Shown here: piece after piece, positions 54,703 through 64,000 of the stretch
Position numbering within the stretch: position 1 is the first letter of the stretch
Layout: each line of letters starts with the position of its first letter
Assembly: GCA_022496185.1 (NCBI GenBank)
Contig: WTXG01000159.1
Coordinates: forward strand, 19,854 to 83,853
DNA length: 64,000 bases
From: Multifurca ochricompacta
Lineage: Eukaryota; Basidiomycota; Agaricomycetes; Russulales; Russulaceae
Direction: 5' to 3'
The notes under the pieces: model-generated
Database searches by the model: none
What the model was told of the DNA's origin: nothing
The model's input: the letters and a program-made list of their open reading frames with translations, nothing else
Program-made: the position numbers and the translations under genes

Positions 54703-57700
54703 ATGTCTTCCATCATCTTCCCCCCCACCTTCAAGTTCAACAAACTCGATGGCTCCAATTGGCAGCAGTGGTCAGTCTCATTTACTGCCCTGCTTAGGAT
54801 TAATGGGATGAAGAGGCACATTACACATGATGCCCCTGAATTCCTAAATGTGCTGAAGCCTGAAGATGGAGAAAAGGATGACGAGTACACCAAGCGCTTT
54901 GCACTCTGGTCAGAGCCAATGTACCTGGAGTGGAGTAGAGTAGAGGAAGTCCTCATGGGAGTTCTGGTGATGGTAACATTGCCGGAAACATACTCCCAAA
55001 TTGCCTCTGACAGAACTTATCCTTCTGTCAATGCCAAGTATGAGCATCTTGAATTGCTCTACGGCTCAGTGGGTAGCATGGCCACCTACAACTTGTGGTG
55101 TTCTGTATCCTCCTTCCGCTTGGAAGAAGGAAAGCAATTCAGACCCCAGTTGCAGCGTGTGTTGGATGTGAGGAGTACTCTCAAGGAAAATGGGATGGAG
55201 ATCTCTGATCTCCAGTTGAGCTTTATTTTGCTCCAATCCCTACCTCCATCCTACAATGCCATTGCTGGTGTCACGGCTCTACTTTATTTTTCCTTTTCTT
55301 TTTTCCCTTTTTGGATCACATGACTGTGGGAAGATACCCAGCAGTCTCAACACATGATCATGGAATGTAGTCATGACATGGATCATGTGACCGAGTCACA
55401 TGTAATAGTCACATGCTGCTTAGTCAGCACAAGAGCCACTCAAGAATAACAAGTCGACTTTCTATTGTGTTTACCACAATAAGCAAGGGCCCCACAGTCT
55501 AGACAGTTCTAGACCAAGTGGAGCTACTATCAAGATAAGAGGAGTCCAGCCTAGAAGAATCTAGGTAAGTGGAGCTCTAGATAAGGGCCCAGGTCGGGCC
55601 ATGGCCAATTTTAGCACAGAATCACATGTATCAGTAGATAAGACGTGTTCCAGACCAAAGGGCTAGACCACATATCAGTTATCTACTCCACAGTGATGTC
55701 ATTATGACATCACACTGTGGAGCATGATCAGTCAGCAGAGTAAAGCAGCTTATGAATCACAAAGATAAGGCTCAGTCAGCAATACAGCTGACTGATACTT
55801 GCTGATTCTTGCTTACACTTACTGCTTACCTCGTTACACTGAGAAATGTATATAAGACCCTCTGTAACAGCCTGTAGCCCCCATCTTGTCCTCTTGGGCT
55901 GCAGGTGAGTAACTGTCTACACAAGTTGATACATAGTGCTAATGTATACTGCCTCCCTGTGTGACTCAATCCTTTGGATCTTGTCCTCTTGGGGCTGCAG
56001 TTTCTTCGGGTTTTAGACGCCATCATCGTGGTTGCAAAACCACAGTGGGTGACACAGGTCCCCATCATTACTTAACGTGTGACGTTTGCCTCCGCGGTAT
56101 GCCCAACGACTTAGGTCACTTTCTCTTTGCCCTTCCTGTTTCTAGTGTACACGGAGCTTCACCCGTTACAGCTGGCTCTATCCTGGCGTCAGGTCCTCCT
56201 GACTGTCTAGTGGTGTTGGGGCTGCCCTTAACAAGGCAGCCCATGTCAACAAAAAAAAAACAAAAAACAAGTATCATTCACGCCACAACCTGCAGGTGCA
56301 TCATTGTCCAATGATGTCACCTGCTTCTATTGCCAGAAGCCGGGCCACAAGGCAAATGAATGTCGGCAAAGGAAACAGGACAGAGCCAATGCTGATGCAG
56401 GCAAAAAGGGCAACAAGAGGAAGGGGCAAGGCCCCAGTGTACATAATAACTCCACACAAGTAGCTACCGTAGTTAATGGTAGTGGCAGAATACAGGAGGT
56501 GCATGAGACACCTCGTATTTCACTTTATATGATGACCGAGCATACGCAAGAAGTCGATGATGGCAGCAACCCTTGGATGATGGACAGTGGAGCCACCACT
56601 CACTTCACACCATACTTAGACGATTTCTCTGAGTATTTCCCTCACAAGGGACATCAGGTGACAATTGGTGATGGATCCATAGTCCAAGTCGAAGGAACAG
56701 GCAAAGTCATACTCAGAACTCGAAACAATTATGAGTTAGAGTTAAATAATGTCTTTTACATGCCTGGCAGTGAAAGAATACTGTCAACAAGCTGCATCAC
56801 AGACAAAGGCGGTTCAGTGGAGTTCTCTCCATCTGAGGTCAAAATAAAGTACAATAATGCAATTATAGCGGAAGGTGTCAAGGCTATGGGACTCTATTGG
56901 GTCTTTGGGAAAACTATGCAGAATCTAAATACTGCTTCCCACAAATCTGCATCAAGTAGCCTTGATACCTGGCATTTGTGCATGGGTCATATGTCAAAAG
57001 AGGCCCTCAAAAGACATGCTCCTAAGGCTGTAAAAGGTCTTAGCATAGATAATAGCCAAGTGGAAGACAAGCCGTGTTATGGCTGTGAAATGGGAAAATC
57101 ACACCGTCTTCCATTCCCTCCCTCTCAAAAGAGAGCTTCAGCGCCCTTGGAGATCATTCATAGTGACCTAGTTGGTCCTTTGCAATGTACTTCAATTCAA
57201 GGAAACCTATACTTCGCCACTTTCATAGACGACTTTAGCAGGACAGCTTTAGTTGTTGCTATGAAAGCAAAAAGTGATTTTACATCGGTCTTCTGTAATA
57301 TTATGGCATTCTTGGAAAATAAAACAGACAAGAAAATAAAGACCTTACACACAGACCGAGGTGGCGAATTCGTTAATAGGGAGCTGAAGTCAATACTTGA
57401 GCAGGCTGGCATAGAGCATAAATTGACAATGCCATATTCCCCACAACAGAACAGAAGGGCTGAAAGGTTCAACAGAACCATCATGGAAAAGGCCACCAGT
57501 ATGCTGCATCATGCTGGTCTTTCCCTTGGTTTCTGGGAATGTGCAGTGCGAACAGCCTGTCACATATACAATAGAACGCCTATCCGCTCTAATAAGTGGA
57601 GGACACCGCTTGAGCTTCTGGATGGGGACATTCCAGATGTCTCATACTTAAAATATTTGGCTGCTTAGCCTATTATACTGTCCCAGAGGACAAAAGACGT

Positions 57701-59879
57701 AAACTGGATCAAAAGCCAGGGAAACAGTCTTTGTCGGGTATGCACCCACTCTAAAGGATATCTTCTTTGGGATATGGCATACTCGATCCTTCGTATTGTC
57801 AAGAGATGTGACATTTGATGAAGGATCCTTCCCATCCAACCTTGCCAAGGACAGCAAGGGAAACAAAAGGAAAAAGTTACACCTTTTGTCTTAGAATTGA
57901 GAGGCCTGTCCAGCCTCAACCAGCAATAGCCACAGTTCCTCAGGCTCCTGAAGATAAGGAAGCGAGGTTGAGGAACAGGAGGTAGTGGAACCTCCTCAAA
58001 TAAATCCTGAGCCTACCACACCCGAAAATGAGACACATGATATAACTATCTATCAGACACCTCCATCCCAAATCATGGAACCATCAGAACTCCCCCAGAG
58101 AACCCATGCAAAAGACATCTAAGAAGATGTTGGCAGACTTCCCAACCAGTATTTACTAGGGAAAGTCCACATCTCAGCAACGTGACAGGGCTGTGCAGGA
58201 AGATTAGATCTTGATACTGCCCGTCCAAACGTTCACGTCGCATGAATCCTCGATTCTAAATGAGGATAATGCTGAGTTTGTACAGGGTTCTTCCAGACTT
58301 GGGCATATGGAGTTGCTAAATGCCGCAGGAGTCTCTTACAGAGATCCCCTGACTTTTCAGGAGGCAATGCAGTCTGACAATGCCAATGAATGGCTTGAGG
58401 CATGTAAATATGAAATTGATGCCTTAGATAAACTTAATGTGTGGCACCTTGAGGATCTTCCAAAAGGAAGAAGGCTGTCAAGTCAAAATGGGTTTTTAAG
58501 CTGAAACCAGATGGACGGTTTTGTGCTAGGCTTGTGGCAAAAGGGTTCACCCAAGTAGAAGGGTGGACTTCGATGAAACTTTTCCCCAGTCACCAGATTT
58601 GAATCACTTAGATTATTACTAGCGCTAGCTATGCTAGAGGATTGGGAAATCCACCAGATGGATGTCAAATCAGCATTCCTACATGGCATCTGGATGAGAA
58701 ATATATATGGAGCAACCAGTTGGTTTCGTCGTTGCTGGTCAAGAGTCCAAAGTTTGTAGGCTACAAAAAGCACTATATGGCCTCAAACAAGCCTCCCGAG
58801 CATGGAATCTACAGTTCCATGCAGTTCTTAATGAACTGGGCTTTACTCGGACGTACTCTGATGCAGGAGTATACGTGTTTCATCAAAAGGAGGGGGATGA
58901 TTCACTCTATGTCATTCTCTATGTAGATGACATACTATACTTGGGTCTTCCAATGATAAGATAACGTGGCTGAAGTCAGCTCTATCTAATGATATGAGAT
59001 GACTGACTTGGGAGAAATCCAGTCATACCTTGGAGTTAACATCACCAGGGATCGTCCTAATAAGACACTGGAAATTGACCAAGCAGCCTACATTTTATCT
59101 ATTATTGAGAAGTTTGGGATGAGGGATTCCAACCGAGTATATACTCCTCTTCCCTCTGGCGCTGATGTTCATCTGGTCAAATTTGAGGCCAGGCATCTAC
59201 TTCTGAAATAAAGAAGTACCAACAGTTGATGGGGTCTCTGCTATGGGTGCAGATTGGAAGCAGACCTGACATCAGTTTTGCTGTGGCGCGCCTTAGTCAA
59301 TATGCTTCCAACCCCTCTCAAGATCATATGCGACTTGCAAAGTATGTCTTAAAGTATCTTAATAGTACAAAAGACTACAAGTTGTGGTATTCTGGAGGGA
59401 ATGGGGAGAGTGGCCTTCATGGCTTTGCAGATTCCTCATGGGGAGATCAAGAGGACTGCCGCTCTACCTCGGGCTACGTGTTTTTCCTTGCAAATGGTGC
59501 TATTTCATGGTGTTCCAGAAAACAAAAAACAGTAGCACAGTCCACCACTGAGGCCAAGTATATGAGCCTCTCTGAGGCTGCAAATCAGGCAGCATGGTAT
59601 AGGACTTTTATGGAGGAATTAGGGTACGAAGTATCCTCCCCTATATTACTCCATTGTGACAATAAGGGTGCCGTAGATCTGGCATTAAACCCAGTCACAG
59701 GAAGGCAGTCAAAGCATATACCTATCAAATTCCATGCCATTAGGGGGTACATTGAATTGCACATAATTGAGTTAGTGCGTACCCCCACAGGTGAGATGCT
59801 GGCAGATGGCTTCACTAAGTCTCTACCAAGAGCATCGTTTGAAACCATGGTAAATGGACTTGGTCTTATGCTGAAATGA
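54703..59879 (+). pseudogene. Ty1/copia gag-pol, copy Cc
   Basis: Gag starts at ATG 54703 (MSSIIFPPTFKFNKLDGSNW) and is open to 55268, where a solo LTR interrupts it at 'NAIAG'. After the LTR Gag has a short deletion, an A-rich tract (56249-56270) and a knuckle CFYCQKPGHKANEC (56323). From 56304 to 57668 one frame covers protease (MMDSGATTHFTP), integrase zinc arm (WHLCMGHMSKEA ... CYGCEMGKSH) and core (IHSDLVGP, FIDDFSR, HTDRGGEFVN, YSPQQN). 57668-59000 has many one-base losses across the linker and RT (KALYGLKQASRAWNLQFHAV; ILYVDDILYLG). 58999-59879 is open for the RT end and RNase H (GSRPDISFAVARLSQY; GFADSSWGDQEDC; LHCDNKGAVDLALNP). Best-preserved copia pol here, but not functional. Confidence 0.92.
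55269..56170 (+). repeat. Solo LTR F2 inside copia gag, TSD GCTGG
   Basis: 902 bp from TGTCACGGCTCTAC to TTCACCCGTTACA, flanked by GCTGG (55264-55268 and 56171-56175). Removing it rejoins the Gag reading 'NAIAG/SILASGPP'. It has a TATATAAGACCC box (about 55850) and two TTGTCCTCTTGGG(G)CTG copies (55886, 55981), as in LTR F1. Confidence 0.94.
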
Positions 59880-60150
59880 GAGAGCTGGAATCTGGAGACT
59901 TTGAATACCAGTTTCACTTTCCCACCATGAGCAAAGCTCTCAACTTCGAGAGTGACGCAAGAGGTGTGTATGGTTTCAGTTTGCATAAGCGAATCACCGC
60001 GATATGCCTCTGAACACCATGCCTCTCTCGCACTCACGAGAGTTAGAGAAGTTGGATCTCTGGCTGGCGATATGCTCATTTAATTGTGATGGCAGTGTGC
60101 TCATCCAACTCATTTCCCATCTATGACCAGATGCCTTCAGCATGGAGGGA

Positions 60151-60648
60151 TGTTGAACACAGAAGATGTTCGGTGATGCTTCAGGCATCAGGTGATTAGA
60201 TTAGCTACTTTGTAGATTAGATTAGATACCGGAGTCTCGGACTTTTTACATTATCATTATTACTTTCTTTCTCACATTCCGCAGTAGCTGACTGATGCAC
60301 CATGTAACATGTGATTTCTGTACTGGCCAATGGCCTTTCTCTCTTGTTTATTATTTGGACTCTGTCCGGCACTTGTGGACTTATTCCCAGTGCACAGACC
60401 ATCCCTTGGATGTATATAAGGGTGTCTGTTTCGTCTCTTACACTTCAGAGTTTCTTCTACCTCTGAAGTGTAAGTCGTCCTCTCTACTACTCTCATTACC
60501 TCTAGACTAACTCTGTATATAGAACTTGTCTTTATAGGTGTGTAGTGTAGTAATATAGAGTTTCTTCTACCTCTGAAGTAACTTGTCTTTATAGCCTAAC
60601 CTGCTAACACTTACAGTCAGTATGCTGCGCACATGCCTGCTCGAAACA
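60151..60648 (+). repeat. 3' LTR of copia copy Cc
   Basis: TGTTGAACACAGAAGATG to CTGCTCGAAACA, about 498 bp, preceded by the purine-rich CATGGAGGGA. A TATATAAGGG box is at about 60413, followed by two ACTTCAGAGTTTCTTC / CCTCTGAAGT pairs. Similar to 15765-16276. 59880-60150 between the RNase H stop and the LTR is untranslated. Confidence 0.88.
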
Positions 60649-62608
60649 AGCCTTTCCTTCACTATATACCTTATCAGATCCACTTTCTGTGACCATAGCC
60701 TGGACAAGGGATTCAACTCCCATGTCATCTGATTGATGATCTCATAGGTCCCTTGCAGTGCAGTTCAATACAAGGGAATCTGTACTTTGCCACCTTCTTG
60801 GATGATTTTAGCAGATATGCTCTAATCATTCCAATGAAGTCTAAAGATCTGTTTACACCAGTTATAATAAACTGAAGACACTACTTGAAAACAAATTTAA
60901 TCATAAAATCAAGTGTCTTCATACAGATCATGGTGGTGAGTATGTGAACAAGGTGCTGAAGGCAACACTTGAAGATTTTGGCATAGAGCATAAACTCATG
61001 ATGCTGTGTAGTCCACAACAGAATGGAAGGGCTGAGAGATTCAATAGAACTATTATGGAAAAAGGCACTAGCATGCTGCACAATGCTGGCCTGTCTCTTG
61101 GTTTTTGGGAGTGTGCTGTTGAGACAGCATGTCATATATATAACAGAACTCCCATCCACTCTAATAAGTGGAAAACTCTGCTAGAGCTTCTGGTTGGGAA
61201 CAAACCAGATGTCTTGTACTTTAAGGTCTTTGGTTGCAAAGCCTATTATCATGTTCCAGAGGGCAAGCAGTGAAAATTAGATCCCAAAGCCAGGGAAGCC
61301 ATCTTTGTCGGGTATGAGCCCACTTCTAAGGGCTATACACTTTGGGATAGTCATACCCAGTCTCTCATCTTTTCACAAGATGTTACATTTGATGAGAGAT
61401 CCTTCCCATCCCACTCTGTGAAGGACAGCAGAGCAGATAAACCTATAGAGCAACCAACTGAAGGCAGCTCATTTACTTTACCTGGTGGTCATGTCCAACC
61501 ACCACCAGCAACTGCTACACATGTTCCTGAGGCTCCTCAAGATGAGGAAGACCTAGAAGAGGAACAGGAGGACATCGTACCTCCTCAATTACCACCACAG
61601 CCTACCACACCCACACGTAATGTAGACACCACACAACCCCAGACTATTTATCAGACCCCCCATCACAAGTCATGGAACCATCCTCCCCTCCCAAAAGAAC
61701 CTTGCAATCAGAAAATCAGAAAGGATTGCAGGCAGACTTCCTCAACCAAATCTTTCAGAGGACAAGTCCACGCTCTGAATGACGAGACAGGGCAATCCAA
61801 GATGATTTAGACTTGGATACTGCACACACCCAGTAGAGAATCATGATCTGAATCCTTGCTTCTACAACAAGGATAATGCAGAGTTTGTGCAGGGTTCTTC
61901 CAGACTTGGTCAGATGGATCTACTCAATGCTGCAGGATCACCTTACAGGGATCCTCTTACTTTTAAAGAAGCAATGGAGTCTGAAAATGCCAGTGAATGG
62001 CTTGAGGCATGTCAGTATGAAATTGATGCCTTAGAAAAACTTAAAGTGTGGCGCCTTGAAGACCTTCCTGAAGGTAGAAAGGCTGTAAAGTCCAAGTGGG
62101 TCTTTAAATTGAAAGCAGATGGATGCTTTCATGCTAGGCTTGTAGCAAAAGGGTTCACCCAAATAGAGGGGGTGGACTTCGATGAAACCTTCTCCCTAGT
62201 CACCAGATTTGAGTCTCTTAGACTGTTATTAGCATTGGCTGTGCTTGAGGATTGGGAAATCCATCAGATGGATGTCAAATTGGCATTCCTACATGGTGAT
62301 CTGGATGAGGAGATCTATATGGAGCAACCAGTTGGTTTCATTGTTGCTGGACAAGAGTCCAAAGTTTGTAGGCTACAGAAGGCTCTGTATGGCCTCAAAC
62401 AAGCTTCCTGAGCATGGAACTTGCAATTCCATGCAGTTCTCAATGAACTGAGCTTTACTTGGATGTACTCTGATGCAGGAGTATATGTGTATCATCACCA
62501 AGAGGGGGATGGTTCACTTTTTGTCATTCTATATGTTGATGACATCACTATACTTGGGTCCTCCACTAAGAAGATTCAATGGCTGAAGGACTCTCTATCT
62601 AGCTGATA
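60649..62608 (+). pseudogene. Ty1/copia integrase-RT fragment, copy Cd
   Basis: After about 70 bp of unassigned bases, enters integrase near 60745 (LIGPLQCSSIQGNLYFATFLDD). A disrupted HTDHGGEYVN region follows, then 'IEHKLMMLCSPQQNGRAERFN' (60979), 'VFGCKAYYHVPEGKQ'-TGA (61271), an acidic/Pro linker (61420-61800) and RT. From 61887 the frame is open through SKWVFKLKADGCFHARLVAKGFTQ, DETFSLVTRF, DVKLAFLHGDLDEEIYMEQP and KALYGLKQAS to a TGA at 62409; LYVDDITILGS follows at 62531. It ends at 62608 in 'LKDSLSS' without RNase H or LTR. Almost identical to copy Cb over the shared part. Confidence 0.88.
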
Positions 62609-62830
62609 TGAGATAGGGCATAGCATGAGTCTGGGTAACTCGCAAGTTTTTTGAGTAGAGCTGTGGGAAAACTCACGGGTATTGATACTTGCAGATCTGG
62701 GTGATCCATGGGAACATACTTGTGTGGATCCGGGTATTGATTTTGGCACCCTGGGTACCTGGGCAGGTACTCATGGAATACCCGCACAGATATTATTATT
62801 TATTAAATTATTTTTGCCACACTTAATCCC
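62609..62830. repeat. GGGTA/TACCC-rich repeat
   Basis: Short motifs such as CGGGTATTGA, CTGGGTACCTGGGCAGGTACTC and GAATACCCGCA face each other and could fold back. Style resembles repeats D and E (ACCTGT/GGGTA), but I cannot align it fully with them. It begins exactly where copia copy Cd breaks off. Confidence 0.45.
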
Positions 62831-63260
62831 AGTTTCAATTATCCCTATTTCTATTATAACCCTCTTTATTTTGTCATAAGTAAATCTTATGGTGCCATTG
62901 CCATGTGCACACCTCCCCTGGCCTGCCCACCCGAAGCTGGCACCTGGGTAGACCATGACCTTGACCCCCCTCATCCCTATGGTCCCTCCTCTCATGTGAC
63001 CCATTCACACTGCTCTTCATACTTTCCTTCTACTCCATCTGACTTCCTCCAAAGCCCACTTCCATCCACACTACTTTCTGAAAAACTGACAAAGGAAGAT
63101 AAACTGTGGCTCAACCAACAACCAGACAGGCGCACCCATGCCAGCCATCGGGTCACCTTTTCATGCCCTTCCTTGGTGCCTGTGGTGCTGGTGTGCTGTG
63201 CTGGACTGGGTATCAAAGCGCATGAGACACAATGATAGACCTCAATGACTGTGCAGTGTT
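62831..63260. other. Unassigned stretch
   Basis: An open plus frame 62903-63235 reads SEKLTKEDKLWLNQQPDRR toward its middle, which looks more protein-like than chance, but no family is recognised and no transposon motif is present. Confidence 0.25.
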
Positions 63261-63650
63261 ATGGAGGATACTTTTGACAACTTGGACGTTGACAATGGCG
63301 GCACCTGGATGCGAGATGTGGAGATGAGTGGCTTTGGGTATGTACTCACCTTTCTAAAGGCTTTTGATATCACAGGACTAACATTTGTCATTCACCTCGC
63401 AGGCATGGTGCCCTTTCACTTGAAGACTGAACTGGCTGACCTCCTGCACTCCCACATGCCTCCACTGTGCTTATCCACAACACAGTGGCCCTCTCCAAGG
63501 TGGGCCGATGCGATAGCAAGGTGGTTGGTGCATCTGCCTCCACCATCATGGACTCCTGGGGGGAATAAACAATGGAATGGTGCTGTGGAGCAGGGTGACA
63601 TGGGCCAATGTCAGATATTTGGGTTGGCATGCACCATGCGCTGGATGTGA
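63261..63650 (+). CDS. Hypothetical ORF, 129 codons
   Basis: ATG 63261 (MEDTFDNLDVDNGGTWMRDV) to TGA 63650. The frame contains FVIHLAGMVPFHLKTELADL and a Pro/Trp-rich end (HMPPLCLSTTQWPSPRWADA, GLACTMRWM). A GTATGT at 63338 and CTCGCAG at 63396-63402 resemble intron borders, but removing that interval breaks the frame. Not recognised. It could be a fragment of a larger host or transposon gene; low certainty. Confidence 0.3.
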   Translation: MEDTFDNLDVDNGGTWMRDVEMSGFGYVLTFLKAFDITGLTFVIHLAGMVPFHLKTELADLLHSHMPPLCLSTTQWPSPRWADAIARWLVHLPPPSWTPGGNKQWNGAVEQGDMGQCQIFGLACTMRWM

Positions 63651-64000
63651 CTTCTTTTGTGCGCTCTCTATTTCTTCTCACATTTACCTTACTGCCTTCT
63701 CCTCTTCTGTGCTAGCTTGCCTCCACTCATGTGATCACAAACAATTCATGGGTGACTTTGTATCATTCCAATGCTCCCTTACTAAATTTCTTGCTTCCTT
63801 TCCAGACACCTGACTCATGTTCATGTGGGTCCCGGGGATGATGACCTACCAGGTGATTGCGATTGCTTCCAAGTCCACAAACCATGCCTGTGTGTTGACC
63901 CCCTTGGGTGTGCTTGATGAGTGACTCTCCTCACTCAAGTGGCACTCCCTCTTGCCCTTGCGCATATGACAATTGGCACGAAGAATGGCTGTGTGACTGC
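63651..64000. other. Nothing recognised
   Basis: Mixed composition with no long frame and no match to the repeats elsewhere in the window. Confidence 0.3.

Noticed and set aside
56249..56270. Poly-A tail of a LINE or processed pseudogene
   Set aside because: The A-rich tract lies within copia gag between conserved segments and has no flanking duplication.
63338..63402. Intron with GTATGT...CAG in the 63261-63650 ORF
   Set aside because: Its removal (65 bp) breaks a frame that is open without splicing, so the signals are probably coincidental.

Overview
This window is fungal, most likely from an Agaricomycete (mushroom-forming basidiomycete). It carries chromodomain Ty3/gypsy elements, Ty1/copia elements and BED/RNase-H-type hAT transposases of the kind common in that group, plus a short fungal-type intron (13028-13077). 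I find no intact host gene. Essentially the whole window is a transposon graveyard of nested insertions, with no rRNA, CRISPR array or functional tRNA.

Layout. 1-1448: copia element on the minus strand (gag, leader with hairpin repeats, 5' LTR). 1449-2611: unassigned. 2612-5240: gypsy family B fragment (-) carrying a tRNA-derived insertion. 5253-5480: dispersed repeat. 5481-6035: solo LTR of gypsy family D. 6036-8163: gypsy family C fragment (+). 8164-8385: inverted copia LTR fragment. 8402-10814: copia fragment. 10815-13264: hAT remnant (-). 13597-16276: copia 3' half with its LTR. 16277-17310: second hAT remnant. 17466-17541: second tRNA-derived repeat. 17859-18079 plus 25453-26269: third hAT, split by a complete family B gypsy (18080-25452, TSD CACAG). 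26270-27887: repeats and LTR fragments. 27888-35375: complete family B gypsy (+). 35376-36940: repeats and solo LTRs. 36941-43984: third family B copy, broken by two nested solo LTRs and truncated by family D. 43985-53996: complete family D gypsy (-) with nearly identical LTRs and a solo LTR inside its reverse transcriptase. 53997-54702: unassigned. 54703-60648: copia element with a solo LTR inside gag. 60649-62608: another copia fragment. 62609-64000: unassigned, with one weak ORF.

The most interesting points are two accessory coding modules. Family B carries an extra ORF between its chromodomain and 3' LTR, with a helical segment and many Cys/His pairs, seen in two copies. Family D carries about 2.9 kb of open frames between its 5' LTR and gag, including an uninterrupted 326-codon frame, and has stop-start overlaps (ATGA, TAATG) at the ORF4/gag and gag/pol junctions. 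Family B instead has a conserved candidate -1 frameshift site.

Nearly every substitution between paired LTRs is a CG to TG/CA change, and many in-frame TGA stops fall where sister copies carry Arg, Gln or Cys codons derivable from CGN. This points to strong CpG-directed C-to-T mutation of repeats.
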